A stretch of 64,000 nucleotides of DNA from Agapetus fuscipes (lineage: Eukaryota; Arthropoda; Insecta; Trichoptera; Glossosomatidae), in NCBI GenBank assembly GCA_951799405.1, contig OX637363.1, positions 1,116,001 to 1,180,000 of the forward strand, given 5' to 3'. Under the pieces are notes generated by a model. That model was given only the letters and a program-made list of their open reading frames with translations. It ran no database searches and had not been told where the DNA came from. A program made the translations under genes and the position numbers. Shown piece by piece: positions 1 to 9,945 of the stretch. The stretch's first letter is position 1. Each line of letters opens with the position of its first letter.

Positions 1-20
1 TCGGATGTACAAAGCGAGCG
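1..20 (+). mobile_element. RTE-1 LINE fragment, left piece
   Basis: These bases match the RTE-1 reverse-transcriptase C-terminus just before its 'AGCG(T)AAAAGAAG' stretch. The same fragment resumes at 254 after a Rep-A insertion. An AGCG-like stretch is present on both sides of the insertion. Confidence 0.55.
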
Positions 21-253
21 TCTAATCTTATCTAATCTAAGTGCAAAGATATGTTACATTGGAGATTCACATTACATGCATTTTCACAACCAGACACGTA
101 CAAGTTCGCGCTTGCACATGTCGCATGTGAACCTACAACATAAAAACCAAATCTCAAATGGACCGTCCTTCCCTGAGACAGGGGTGACATTGGCAAAGTG
201 AACCATTTTTACAGAATGGGTGGTTAGCTGCATACCAACCTATAAGTCAAGGA
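21..253 (-). mobile_element. Rep-A copy inserted in RTE-1
   Basis: Antisense Rep-A: it opens with TCTAATC repeats (the tail on this strand) and closes with 'CCTATAAGTCAAGG', the 5' end of the unit. It interrupts the RTE-1 fragment that flanks it on both sides. Confidence 0.85.
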
Positions 254-405
254 ACAAGCGTGAAAGAAGAAAATGCATGAAAAAGGTGATGGATATTAAT
301 GAATTGAAAGAGGTATGTAAGGAAAGGAAGAAAAGGAGGCGGTTCTGCAGAGGCTCTGGCCACCCCTAGCGGAATGGTGACAGAGTTACAATAACAGTTA
401 CAGTC
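254..405 (+). mobile_element. RTE-1 LINE 3' fragment
   Basis: It encodes the conserved C-terminal RT tail (RRKCMKKVMDINELKEVC, then a Trp/Arg-rich stretch and GSGHP), followed by a stop and a short (TTACAG)n tail. It is a 5'-truncated, degenerate copy; the same protein tail is better preserved at 38565-39066 and 63572-64000. Confidence 0.8.
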
Positions 406-909
406 GCTCTTCAACTGAGACCATAAAGTTTGATAATATTTTTTTATAAAACGGCAGCTTAAGAGTACAGAGCGCTCTTAAATCACATCGATATTGCATC
501 CATTAGGTTAAGTACAAAGGTATATATGAAACTGGCTTAATCCTTGACTTCGCTATGGACGAGAGCACAAGTGGGTGTGTGGGTGTCTAAACGTTTTCTT
601 ACAGAACTAAATAGCATCTAAAGTTTTTCAAGAAAAAAAAAATTGGATTAAACACTCAAATCACGACAGATGGCGCTCTGTAGCTGCCAGTACACCTGTC
701 AGAGCTCTGCTTGTTTTTATGTCTTTTTTTTGTGAAAAAGCGCTGCAAAGTGGGTGATTTCCTCTGAATCTTTGTGTGAAGTTACAGTGAACATTTTTTT
801 CTGTTTTGAGTGCCAGCAGAGTGTCTTATTCTTTTTAAATTTATAAAAATACAAGTTTCTCTAGTATTGTTGCAAGCAACATTTACTTAATGTTTTCTGC
901 TGTATACCC
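406..909 (+). other. possible 5' leader of the LINE
   Basis: AT-rich, with no open frame of note. It lies between the RTE-1 tail and the LINE ORF and may hold the LINE's 5' UTR or a decayed first ORF. No target duplication was found to fix the 5' boundary of the LINE. Confidence 0.3.
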
Positions 910-3900
910 ATGTATACATTTGAACAATTAGTGGGTTGGCAGCACTGTACAAGTGTCATCAATGATAGACTAAAACAGACTCTGACAGATCTCTGTTTAC
1001 ATACAACTGTCAGATGTCATTCACCCAAGTCATCACTGATTGATAACAAGAAACACTATCGTGGGAAACGTGCCGGTCGTAAAGTTCATCTATGTCTGCA
1101 GCGAAAGCAACATATCTGTCTTCCTGTGCCACGTCCACCGAATCATCCCGTCCTGCCAACACACACAGTTCCCACCTCAAGACCAGCAGAAAAGAAGAGG
1201 ACCCTTCTAAGTGTTGACTTCTGCAATATACGTGGTCTCAACTGCAATTTGAACCCTGTCTTCCATCACCTTCAGTCCCTTCACCCTGATCTACTATTCC
1301 TCACTGAGACACAGATCTCTCCTCCCTCCGATGATAACCACCTTCGCTGCCCAGGTTACATCCTCGAGAGCAATTTCAAACCCAAAAGTGGTGTCTGTGT
1401 CTATGCACGTTCCAGCTTAGACTGCACACGACTGCATAACATTGAGGATTCCCGTTTTAATACATTGTGGGTGCGTGTGTATATCTCTTCTATTATCAGA
1501 TTTTATGCATGCGTATACCGCTCCCCTAACTCGAGTACATCAGACACATCTTCGCTGTTTGAGTACTTAGAACAATCTGTGGCTACTCTTTGGCTTCGTC
1601 ACCCATCCGCGGAGATCGTGATCCTCGGGGACTTCAATGTCCACAATGTTTCATGGTTGAAATTTTCTGGATCCACGGACTTCGCCGGAACTTTGGCTGA
1701 ACACTTTGCAAGCTTCCACAGCTTCTCCCAGCTTGTTTCTGATCCAACAAGAATCCCCGATGTTCAAGGGCATCGTTCCAACCTCCTTGACTTATTTCTT
1801 ACAAATAAACCACATGGGTATAAGGTAAGGGTCACGGCCGCTCTCGGATCATCTGATCACTGCCTGGTGACAACGTCCACTTCTGTCACTTCACCCCGCC
1901 CACTGCTCGAGAAGACCAGTAGGAAAATGTGGCATTATAAGTCGGCCAACTGGGACGGCTTAAAGAAATACTTTAAAGATCTTCCTTGGAACAAAATTTG
2001 CAATAAGCATAATGACCCCTCTTCATGTTCTAACGAACTCGTTAAGTTAGTCCAATGTGGAATGGAAAACTTCATTCCATCCACAAACAAACCCTTGCGG
2101 TCTAAAACCAATCCCTGGTTTAATCAAGAATGCTCGGTTGCGGTCAAACGCAAAAATTCTGCGTATCAAACTTTGAGCAAATCAAACACCACTGCAAATA
2201 AAAAAGCCTTCAACAAAGTGTCCAAAGAGTGTAAAGCCACCATTAATAGAGCTAAACTTGATCACGACTTCAGAATAAGCCAAAAACTTTCCGCCTGTCC
2301 CAGCGGAAATCGATCTTTCTGGTCTTTGTCTGCTCTGATTAGTCGTAACTTTTGCGCTTCGTCCTTTCCTCCTCTAACTAAGCCTGATGGCACATTAGCC
2401 CACTCTGGTCCGGACAAAGCTAATCTTCTGTGTACTTTGTTTGCCAATAATTCCACACTTCACGATAATGGCAAATCACCTATATCAATTCCCCATAGCG
2501 GCTCCTTTATGGAGATGCCCAAAATAACACACACAGATGTGCTCACTGCTCTAAAAGGGTTAGATACACGCAAATCCAGCGGCCCTAATGGTATTCCAGC
2601 CTTAGTATTAAGAAACTGCGCAAATGAACTAGCTCATCCCCTTTATAAACTGTACAAACTGTCCCTTGGATGCGGTACCGTGCCTTCTAACTGGAAGGTT
2701 GCAACCGTTCATCCCATCCCCAAGAAGGGAATTCGCTCTGACCCTGCCAATTATCGTCCAATCGCAATCACTTCCTTACTTTCAAAAGTCATGGAAAGGA
2801 TCATAAACGATAAGCTTATGGAATATCTGGAAACCCATAAACTGCTTAGCGACCACCAATACGGTTTTCGCCGTAACCGCTCCAGCGGTGACCTTCTCAC
2901 TTATGTCACACACGTCTGGGGCCAACGCCTTGATCTTATGGGTGAAACACAAGCTGTTGCTCTTGATATTTCCAAAGCTTTTGATAGAGTTTGGCACTCC
3001 AGCCTCCTTAATAAATTGTCATCATTTGGACTTCCCCTCCTCCTCATAGAATGGATTTCCAGCTTTCTTAAAGACAGATCTATCCAAACAGTCATCGATG
3101 GTAGTAAATCAGCTCTGCTACCAATCAATTCCGGTGTCCCCCAAGGTTCTGTCTTGTCTCCGACACTTTTTCTTATGCACATCAATGACTTACTATCCTG
3201 TGCTCCTATCCACTGCTATGCCGATGACAGTACAATTCATGACGGTTTCTCTTTTACAAAGCCCCCAAATAGTTCAGCGATATCTATTGCTCGTGAATCA
3301 TTAGCTTCAAAGATCAATACAGATCTCAGGGCTGTCAGCCGTTGGGGCACTGACAACCTTGTAGAGTTCAACATCAAAAAGACTCAAGCATGTCTGATAT
3401 CCTTAAAGAGGATTCCAAACAACTATCTCCCAACTTTCGACAATGTCTCCATCTCTAACCATGAACACTTAAATCTTCTTGGTGTTTCTCTGTCATCAGA
3501 GTTAAAATACCATGATGCTATTGAGTCTCGCACAACTTCCGCTTTCCGGCGACTCGGCATATTATACAGAGCTCGTAGGTTTTTTACTTCAGCCCAATTA
3601 TTGACTCTGTATAAATCCCAAATCCGCCCCATTATCGAATATGGCAGCCATCTCTGGTGTGGTATGTCCAAGAAGTTGAGTGACCAACTTGATTCTGTGC
3701 AAAGGAGGGCAGTGAGGTTGATCAATGATCCTTCTCTGACATCCGATCTGCAGCCGCTCCAGCACAGAAGAAAGGTTGGAATGCTCAGTCTTTTTTATCG
3801 ATATTACCACGGAGCTTGTTCTAATGAGCTCCATTCATTAATCCCTCCCCCTCTCATTTCAGAAAGGGAAACTCGTAGTACGACTCTCATTCATCCCTTT

Positions 3901-4167
3901 GCAGTCGATCTCAAAACTATGAGAACTTGGCGTTTTCATGACTCATTCCTTTGCCAAACTGCCCGTTTATGGAATGGTCTACCAGTATCTGTGTTCCCTT
4001 CCCAATTTAATCCGGTTTTATTCAAAACCAACATCAATCACCACTTCCTTGCAGCGCCTCACGACAGAACCAAGAACTCAAGCAACACCTCTGCGGCACC
4101 CTTCCAGGGTGACATAGACCCCCAAGACTCTCAAGAATTGGGGAGCCTCCCGCACAGGATTCCTTAA
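910..4167 (+). CDS. intact non-LTR retrotransposon ORF: AP endonuclease + reverse transcriptase
   Basis: A single uninterrupted 1085-residue ORF. The N-terminal part (about residues 95-330) is an APE-type endonuclease that would nick target DNA: the catalytic set is visible as N106, E133, GDFN at 240-243 and SDH around D316/H317. The reverse transcriptase follows (about 560-830): palm motif A around LDISKAFDRVWH (D686), the SGVPQGSVLSP motif, and YADD at 770-773. A C-terminal region typical of CR1/Jockey-group LINEs follows. There is no RNase H domain and no gag-like first ORF. The stop codon TAA sits directly at the start of a poly-A run (4166-4188), so there is essentially no 3' UTR. The final roughly 35 codons (4062-4167) are homologous to the tail of SINE C. 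All catalytic residues I can check are present, so the copy looks recent and possibly active. The clade within CR1/Jockey is uncertain. Confidence 0.93.
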   Translation: MYTFEQLVGWQHCTSVINDRLKQTLTDLCLHTTVRCHSPKSSLIDNKKHYRGKRAGRKVHLCLQRKQHICLPVPRPPNHPVLPTHTVPTSRPAEKKRTLLSVDFCNIRGLNCNLNPVFHHLQSLHPDLLFLTETQISPPSDDNHLRCPGYILESNFKPKSGVCVYARSSLDCTRLHNIEDSRFNTLWVRVYISSIIRFYACVYRSPNSSTSDTSSLFEYLEQSVATLWLRHPSAEIVILGDFNVHNVSWLKFSGSTDFAGTLAEHFASFHSFSQLVSDPTRIPDVQGHRSNLLDLFLTNKPHGYKVRVTAALGSSDHCLVTTSTSVTSPRPLLEKTSRKMWHYKSANWDGLKKYFKDLPWNKICNKHNDPSSCSNELVKLVQCGMENFIPSTNKPLRSKTNPWFNQECSVAVKRKNSAYQTLSKSNTTANKKAFNKVSKECKATINRAKLDHDFRISQKLSACPSGNRSFWSLSALISRNFCASSFPPLTKPDGTLAHSGPDKANLLCTLFANNSTLHDNGKSPISIPHSGSFMEMPKITHTDVLTALKGLDTRKSSGPNGIPALVLRNCANELAHPLYKLYKLSLGCGTVPSNWKVATVHPIPKKGIRSDPANYRPIAITSLLSKVMERIINDKLMEYLETHKLLSDHQYGFRRNRSSGDLLTYVTHVWGQRLDLMGETQAVALDISKAFDRVWHSSLLNKLSSFGLPLLLIEWISSFLKDRSIQTVIDGSKSALLPINSGVPQGSVLSPTLFLMHINDLLSCAPIHCYADDSTIHDGFSFTKPPNSSAISIARESLASKINTDLRAVSRWGTDNLVEFNIKKTQACLISLKRIPNNYLPTFDNVSISNHEHLNLLGVSLSSELKYHDAIESRTTSAFRRLGILYRARRFFTSAQLLTLYKSQIRPIIEYGSHLWCGMSKKLSDQLDSVQRRAVRLINDPSLTSDLQPLQHRRKVGMLSLFYRYYHGACSNELHSLIPPPLISERETRSTTLIHPFAVDLKTMRTWRFHDSFLCQTARLWNGLPVSVFPSQFNPVLFKTNINHHFLAAPHDRTKNSSNTSAAPFQGDIDPQDSQELGSLPHRIP

Positions 4168-4188
4168 AAAAAAAAAAAAAAAAAAAAA
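4062..4188 (+). other. LINE 3' end shared with SINE C, plus poly-A
   Basis: Shared landmarks with SINE C tails are ACACCTCTGCGGCAC, TAGACCCC, GACTCT and CTCCCGCACAGGATT(T/C)CTTAAAA. It is coding in the LINE and non-coding in the SINE. Compare SINE C at 43551-43714 and 58709-59038. Confidence 0.8.
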
Positions 4189-4196
4189 TGTTTGGA

Positions 4197-4420
4197 TGTA
4201 ACAACCCAAACTACAAAAATATAGTTACGATTTTACTGGGGCTCTTTTTTAATTAAACTACACTTTTTTATTTAACAGAATTGATTACGTATTTTACACG
4301 GTTTGGTTCACAATTTACAATAGTTGATAATCTCTGCGTATATGGTATTCACGTCCAAATGTAGGATGCAACTAATCCACTGACGCTCTTTGTAGTCCGT
4401 TCATATAGGTACAAAAGGGA
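4197..4420 (-). mobile_element. LTR fragment (antisense)
   Basis: Similar to the LTR at 16255-16614: shared landmarks are TTTTTAATTAAACT, TTTTACACGGTTTGG and the run CACAATTTACAA. It begins with TGTAACA just after the LINE poly-A and is cut off by Rep-A at 4421. Confidence 0.55.
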
Positions 4421-4681
4421 TCTATATTAATCTATAATCTATAAACTAAGTTGCAAGGATATATTCATTTAAAGTTCTCAAATGCATGCCCACAAACAAA
4501 CACGTGTAGTTCGCGCTTGCAAATGCTGAATGTGTACTTAAAAATAAAATCCAAACCTCAAATGAACATAAGCCCTACAACTTTTGCCGACCTTCCCTGA
4601 CACAGGGGCGACATTGGCAAAGTAAACCATGTTTTACAGTATGGGTGGCCGCAGCCTCATACCAACCTATAAGTCAAGGAA
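4421..4681 (-). mobile_element. Rep-A copy
   Basis: Full length, antisense. Its tail is of the (TCTATAA) type rather than (TCTAA). Confidence 0.85.
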
Positions 4682-5411
4682 TACAAGCAATTAATTACAT
4701 CCAGTTAACAAACAAACAAACAAACACGAAAAAAATCTACAAAACATCTATAAAATTGAAAATTGATTCTTGGCCTTAGCCGCCTACCGAAAACGTTAGT
4801 TAATTTGTCTATAAAATAAAAATAAACGAGTGAAATATAAACTCTGTTTCATAAAATATTACTTTGGTTATTGATGTTTTATATAGAAAAGATAAACGGA
4901 ATGTATTTGCAACATAGATTACAACAATTCAACAAGATAGGTCAGAAAACAATTATTTCATACAATATTTTTCATACAACTTTATCTTTTCATATTTCGA
5001 GTGCCTACGAGGGTTTACGATAATCTACAATTTTATATAGGTACAATCTTCTTTGTTTTTGCAGTCGTTTGCCATCTGTGCAAAAAATTCAGAATCTTTT
5101 GTAAAGAAAATGTGAAAACTTTAGTCGCTGAAAGAAAAATGGTTCGAGTCTTTGCTAAATTTCCTGCCATCTATGTTTACGCTGGAGAAACTCATTCAGT
5201 CTTTCAGGTGAATAATGTTTTGGAAAAACATAAATTGTTACTTTGATATCCGATGTCGCTGCATTACATTTTCAAGCTCTTTCATAAAAAAATATTATAA
5301 TGTTCAGATGAATCTGATTTTCTTTGTATTTGAGTTTTTATACAAACACTACTCGATTACCTTCTAAAAAATTGGGACCGGAAAAAAGTCGTAATAAGAT
5401 AAATTACATAA
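4682..5411. other. no gene or clear repeat seen
   Basis: AT-rich sequence. A short open frame at 5001-5246 has no recognisable motif, and I do not call it a gene. Confidence 0.4.
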
Positions 5412-5596
5412 TGGACACGTATAAGTCCGCGCTTACAAATGATGCACGTGCACTTACAACATAAAGAACCAAATCCCAAATTAGCATACACCCTGCAACT
5501 CTTGCCGACCTTCCTTGATACATTGGGTGACATTGGTAAAGTGGGCATTTTTACAGTCTGGGTGGTCAGCCTCATACCTACCTATAAGTCAAGGAA
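5412..5596 (-). mobile_element. Rep-A copy, tail end missing
   Basis: Antisense and diverged. It lacks the TCTAA-repeat end but keeps CCTGCAACTCTTGCC and the 5' CTATAAGTCAAGG end. Confidence 0.75.
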
Positions 5597-5639
5597 TATA
5601 TTTTTAAATAATGTTCGAAAACATTAAAAGATTGTCATT

Positions 5640-5759
5640 TTTTTTAATCCTGTGCGGGAGACTGCCTAGATTTCAGAGATTCTAGGGGTCTATGAAACTT
5701 GTTGTAGTGCCGCAGAGGTGTTGTTTACGAGCTTGGTTGTCGCTCTAGCAAGACCCAGT
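5640..5759 (-). mobile_element. SINE C, 3' part (split copy)
   Basis: Antisense tail of SINE C, with CCTGTGCGGGAG, CTAGGGGTCTATG and GCCGCAGAGGTG. The copy is interrupted at CAGT by the palindromic MITE that follows and resumes at 6003. Confidence 0.85.
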
Positions 5760-6002
5760 ACCTACCCTTAGTACGAGTTGCAAAACTTGAGTAATGTAAA
5801 GTTTACGGCAATTATTAAAGAGTGATTTCCCCCAAAGTCTGCCGTTTTTGTTTGTTCTAACTTGATTTTCTTCATCACTGTTACTCTTTTGCTAAGACCA
5901 TAAAGTGTAAGAAACAAAAACGGCAGATTTTGGGAAAAATCCCTCTTTAATATTTTCCGTAAACTTTACTTATCTCAAGTTTTGCAACTCGTACTAAGGG
6001 TA
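5760..6002. mobile_element. palindromic MITE (P family) with CAGT duplication
   Basis: The long terminal inverted repeats start ACCCTTAGTACGAGTTGCAA and extend through TAAAGTTTACGG into the body. CAGT is duplicated on both sides (5756-5759, 6003-6006), and removing the element restores a continuous SINE C. There is no coding capacity. Relatives are at 30502-30751 and 41286-41452. Confidence 0.85.
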
Positions 6003-6186
6003 CAGTTGCTGTAAGGCTGGATGGACCTTTACTGTCAGATCTTTGGTAAAGGTTTTATGAATTTTTCAACACGGCGAAGAGCATATTTGAAAATACAAAT
6101 GGTATATTTTTTGTGTTCCGCTGGGATTCGAACCCACAACCTTCCATTTACGAGTCCAAAGTGTTGCCACTGAATAAGGACCGGGG
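6003..6186 (-). mobile_element. SINE C, 5' part (split copy)
   Basis: Continuation of the copy begun at 5640. It contains the antisense box B (GGATTCGAACCC) and the antisense A-box side ending in ACCGG. Confidence 0.85.
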
Positions 6187-6220
6187 GTAAATGATATATA
6201 TGACTAAAATATTGCTATTG

Positions 6221-6305
6221 GTCACCAAAGGTCCATCCAGCCTTACAGCAACTGGGTCTTGCTTGAGAATTGGCACTTTATAGCGATGACGACCAAGCTC
6301 GTAAA
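6221..6305 (+). mobile_element. SINE C fragment
   Basis: Sense-strand middle piece of SINE C (GGTCCATCCAGCCTTACAG to GACCAAGCTCGTA), facing the split antisense copy just before it. Confidence 0.75.
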
Positions 6306-6309
6306 AAGG

Positions 6310-6575
6310 TCGATAGCTCAATTGGTAGAATGCTTGCATTCCATGCCGAGAGCAAGGGTTCGATCTCAAGGTTTACTCAGCCTTCACAAGAAATAAGAAG
6401 AAATAAGAGAACCAGCCTCCCGGAAGCTGGGAAACCCCCCCTTCAACTGAAAGAGGTTGGTGTGAGGCCAGCCCCCTTACCCGTAAAAATAAATATAGCT
6501 CCCGAATCGCCACATGCGACCCCTTCGGGATAACGCAGGCAAGAAGTTACACTGTATGAGTAGCTTAGTTGCGTT
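6310..6575 (+). mobile_element. SINE B copy
   Basis: The tRNA-like head (TAGCTCAATTGGTAGAATG and GGTTCGATCTC) is joined to a shortened body, then CGACCCCTTCGGGATAACG and a GTTGCG-type tail. A piece just after box B is deleted. Confidence 0.85.
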
Positions 6576-6820
6576 TGAATATTGCGTTTCTTTCATTCTT
6601 TGTCCTCTTTGTACAGGATTTGTAAGAACGTCTTGCGCGTTATGCATTGGGCTAGGTTATTTACTTTCCCCCTTAGACAGGGAAGGGGTGGGCGGGCAGG
6701 GTAGGTCGCGTCTCCATGGAACGGCGGCAAAAGTTGCTGTAAATGGCGCTGGGGTCGCGCTAGGGCCGGATGGGCGCATGCGCAGAGTGGTACATCTCAT
6801 CGATGGACAAACAGGGTCGC
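6576..6820. other. moderately GC-rich unique sequence
   Basis: Contains a GC-rich stretch around 6670-6810. No splice-bounded exon or known domain could be recognised. Confidence 0.3.
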
Positions 6821-7460
6821 CTCTAATCTAATCTAATCTAAGTTGCAAAATATAAGTAACATTAGAGATTCACATTATATTCATTTTCACAAAACAGACA
6901 TGTTTATGTTCGCGCTGAAACATGCCGCATGTAGTCCTACAATATAAAGACCCGAATCTCAAATGAACATAAATCATCCTAATATTATTATTATTATTAC
7001 CCTGCAACTCCTGCCGACCTTCCCTGAAACAGGGGTGACATTGGCAAAGTGAACCATTTTCTACAGCATGGGTGGTCAGCCGCATACCAACCTATGAGTC
7101 AAGGAAGATACACAACAAATTACATTTTTAAAATCAACAAATATGTATGGACATCAAAAACTAACAGAAAACAATTTTTAATTTAAAAACCCCTAGCCGC
7201 CAACATCACAGATTAACCGCCATTTCTTTCTGTCATTACACACTTCTTTCATTTCCTCCAGTCATAACCTTCTTCATACATGCTCTCCTTTTATTATGAC
7301 TCTGGTTATTTCATTCATTCTCAATTTCGGAAATTTGGTCCATCCATACCTTTCTCGGTCTTCCTCTACCACGACATCCATCTATTCTTGCAACATATAC
7401 TTTCTTCGTCAGTCTTCCATCATTCATTCTCTCCATATTTCAAAAATGGAAAAATTGTAA
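6821..7460 (-). mobile_element. RTE-2 3' end with Rep-A as its terminus
   Basis: The Rep-A portion is 6821-7107. Beyond it on the same (minus) strand lies a decayed RT C-terminus readable as MERMNDGRLTKKVYV, RGRGRPRKVW, then ACMKKVMT and EEMKEVCNDRKKWRLIC. This copy shows that Rep-A is the 3' end of a LINE. The Rep-A part carries a small (ATT)n expansion near 6980. Confidence 0.8.
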
Positions 7461-7465
7461 ATTGG

Positions 7466-7540
7466 ATCCAATCCGTAGTCTATACTTCAGACTCGTAAAT
7501 GGAAGGTTGTGGGTTCGAATCCCGGTAAAGCACAAAAAAA
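7466..7540 (+). mobile_element. SINE C head fragment
   Basis: Contains the A-box side (CCGTAGTCTATACTTC) and box B (GGGTTCGAATCCCGG), followed by GCACAAAA. It is truncated after the tRNA-like part. Confidence 0.7.
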
Positions 7541-7610
7541 TGATTGTCGTAAAAATAATAATGTCAGGATGATTTTATTTGGTGAGCGCTGTTTTTGTGT
7601 GTATCACACC

Positions 7611-7860
7611 TCAAGAGCTCTCTACGAGTTTGGTCGTCGCAGAAGAAAGCGTCGTCGATTCTCAAGCAAGACCCAGTTGGTGTAAGGCTGGATAGACCTA
7701 CCTTCGGTGGCCGGTATTTGGTGAAGGCAGATTAATTTTTCAACCCAACGAAGAGCAAATTTGAAAAATGAAATGTTTTTTCATGCTACGTCGGAATTCA
7801 AACCCACTACCTTCCAATCACGAGTCTGAAGTGTTAACCACTAGACTACGACCGGTCTCA
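7611..7860 (-). mobile_element. SINE C copy, diverged
   Basis: Antisense, running from the CTACGAGTTTGGTCGTCG region to ACTAGACTACGACCGG. It lacks the LINE-like tail. Box B is degraded (GGAATTCAAACCC). Confidence 0.8.
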
Positions 7861-8269
7861 TGTAGTTCCAGAACTGATGTTTATGCATGAATTGAATACG
7901 TTTTCATTAATAATTGCAGAATATTTCAATTATATTTTTCATCTCCTGCAGTTTCTTATCCACTTCGATTGTTTATTCTTCTTCTTTATAATGAACCAGT
8001 GGGACTATGTTTCTTCATAGAGCTGCGTTTTCCTGCTATGTGGACTTCCAGCTGTCTTTCCAACTTTTAGCAGGTCTTTTAAATAATAATAACTACACAG
8101 TTAAAATCTATTAATCGGATTTTAGACGAACCGTTATAATAGAACTTACATTATTCTCGACGTTTCGTTAGCTAACGTCTTCAAGAGACACCCTCTCTAT
8201 GCAGACACCCTCTGTTTTAGTAGGTCTTCCACGAGGGGACGAGTTCCATAGCGCTATTTATGTAGAGCG
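7861..8269. other. no gene seen
   Basis: Unique AT-rich sequence with no open frame or recognisable repeat. Confidence 0.35.
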
Positions 8270-8605
8270 TTATCCATAGATAATCTTCTATCCATACGAA
8301 AGTTAGTCCATAAGATAATTAATCTTCGAGATATTCTTCTTATTCATTAGATAATCTTCTTGTCCATAACGTACTTTTTTTATCCATAAGATAATCTTCT
8401 TATTCATATGATAATCTTCTTGTCCATAAGATAATCTTCTTGTCCATAACATAATTTTCTTATCCATAAGATAATCTTCTTATTCATAAGATAATCTTAT
8501 TGTTCATTAGATAATCTTCTTGTCCATAACGTAATTTTCTTGTCCATAAGATAATCTTCTTGTCCATATCGTAATTTTCTTATCCATAATAATCCATAAT
8601 AATAA
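8270..8605. repeat. 20-bp minisatellite, first block
   Basis: A tandem array of a roughly 20-bp unit, ATAAGATAATCTTCTTGTCC, with variants TTATCC, TTATTC and TTGTTC. Each unit contains the near-palindrome AGATAATCT. It is interrupted by Rep-A at 8606 and continues at 8847. Confidence 0.92.
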
Positions 8606-8846
8606 TCTATAATCTAAGTTGCAAGGATATATTCATTTAAAGCTCTCAGATGTATGCCCACAAACCAACAAGTGTAGTTCGCGCTTACAAATGCTGAATG
8701 TGTACTTACAAATAAAATCCAAACCTCAAATGAACATAAGCCCCACAACTCTTGCCGACCTTCCCTGAAACAGGGGTGACATTGGCAAAGTGAACCACTT
8801 TTTACAGCATGGGTGGTCAGCCTCATACCAACCTATAAGTCAAGGA
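8606..8846 (-). mobile_element. Rep-A copy inside the minisatellite
   Basis: Full length, antisense, with a (TCTATAA)-type tail. It splits the 20-bp array into two blocks. It is very similar to the copy at 45079-45271. Confidence 0.88.
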
Positions 8847-9055
8847 TATCCATAAGATAATCTTTTTATTCATATGATAATCTTATTGTTCATAAGATAA
8901 TCTTCTTGTCCATAACATAATCTTCTTGTTCATAAGATAATCTTCTTATCCATAAGAAAATCTTCTTGTCGATAAGATAATCTTCTTGTTCATAAGAAAA
9001 TCTTTAAGATAATATTCTTGTTCATAAAATAATCTTCTTGTCTATAAGATAATTT
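8847..9055. repeat. 20-bp minisatellite, second block
   Basis: Continuation of the array begun at 8270, with the same unit and more point changes toward the right edge. Confidence 0.9.
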
Positions 9056-9229
9056 TCATCTGAAATGAGGAATAGACAATCAACTTCAACAGTGCAACAA
9101 ACAATACAATGTTTGTATTAGATGTTTGATTTTGTTCACTACACAAAAACTACTTATTTAAAAGACAAAATTTTGGATTTACCCAGTAAATTCATCCCTT
9201 ATTTGTCGTGGGCAGACACCCTATAATAT

Positions 9230-9681
9230 CGTGTATCTACGTGACGCAAGAGGAGGAGTGTGGGTGGATGGAGGAGAGAGCGAGAAAGAGACGCGCGGAG
9301 CATTTCCCCGCGTGCAGTCCAGCCTCCCTGCGTCACGGCCGCGGCCAAACTGCCCTCTCGCACAGCAAAACGCATTGTTTACATTCAAAATTCAAATTTG
9401 GAACAGTTCCCGATGCCTTCCAAACACCATTTCAAAATTTGAAACAAGTGAAGTGCGTTTATCTGTCAAAAGGAACAGAGTGAGGTTAGATGTGAGGGAT
9501 TTGAATTTTTTGGAATACCTACTCGTCTAGGTGATATTGGTGCTTGGTTTTTTTTTGTATGATGACTTTGTAAACCCAGGCTGTGATAGAAATGTGAATG
9601 GATTTTGAATAGAAAAAAGTGTTTTTTATACGAATTTGTTTGTCGGAAGATGGGCTGGGTGTCTCTGCGAACACATCTGGT
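9230..9681 (+). promoter_or_regulatory. GC/CpG-rich block, candidate promoter and 5' non-coding exon
   Basis: About 9230-9370 is rich in CpG (GACGCGCGG, CACGGCCGCGGCC) against an AT-rich background. The following sequence ends in a good donor, CATCTG|GTAAGA, at 9681/9682. It lies upstream and on the same strand as the host gene's first coding exon (14355), so it could be its transcription start region. Open frames here overlap in three frames and none resembles a known protein. The call is inference. Confidence 0.35.
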
Positions 9682-9945
9682 AAGATTTTGTTTTTTTTTC
9701 TCAGTATTTACAACAAAGGAATCTCTCATACGAAAATATATAAAAAAAAATACCGTAAATAAATAGGTAAACATATAAGGCAGTTGTTAACATAATCTTT
9801 GGTTTCTTTTTCAGTTTTTTCATTTTCACTTTCTTACAGATAAAGAAAAATATAAGGTGCTTTGTAAGTGCCTGCAAACGCAGCTGTTTCAAAGAAAATT
9901 TACATGTTTTTTGTAACAAAATAAATTCAGCTTATACAATACAAA

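Noticed and set aside
5001..5246. 81-codon open frame with cysteines
   Set aside because: No domain, no splice borders and no codon bias; chance frame in AT-rich DNA.
6310..6380. functional tRNA gene at SINE B heads
   Set aside because: A and B boxes are present but the acceptor and anticodon stems do not close; each is joined to the same SINE body.
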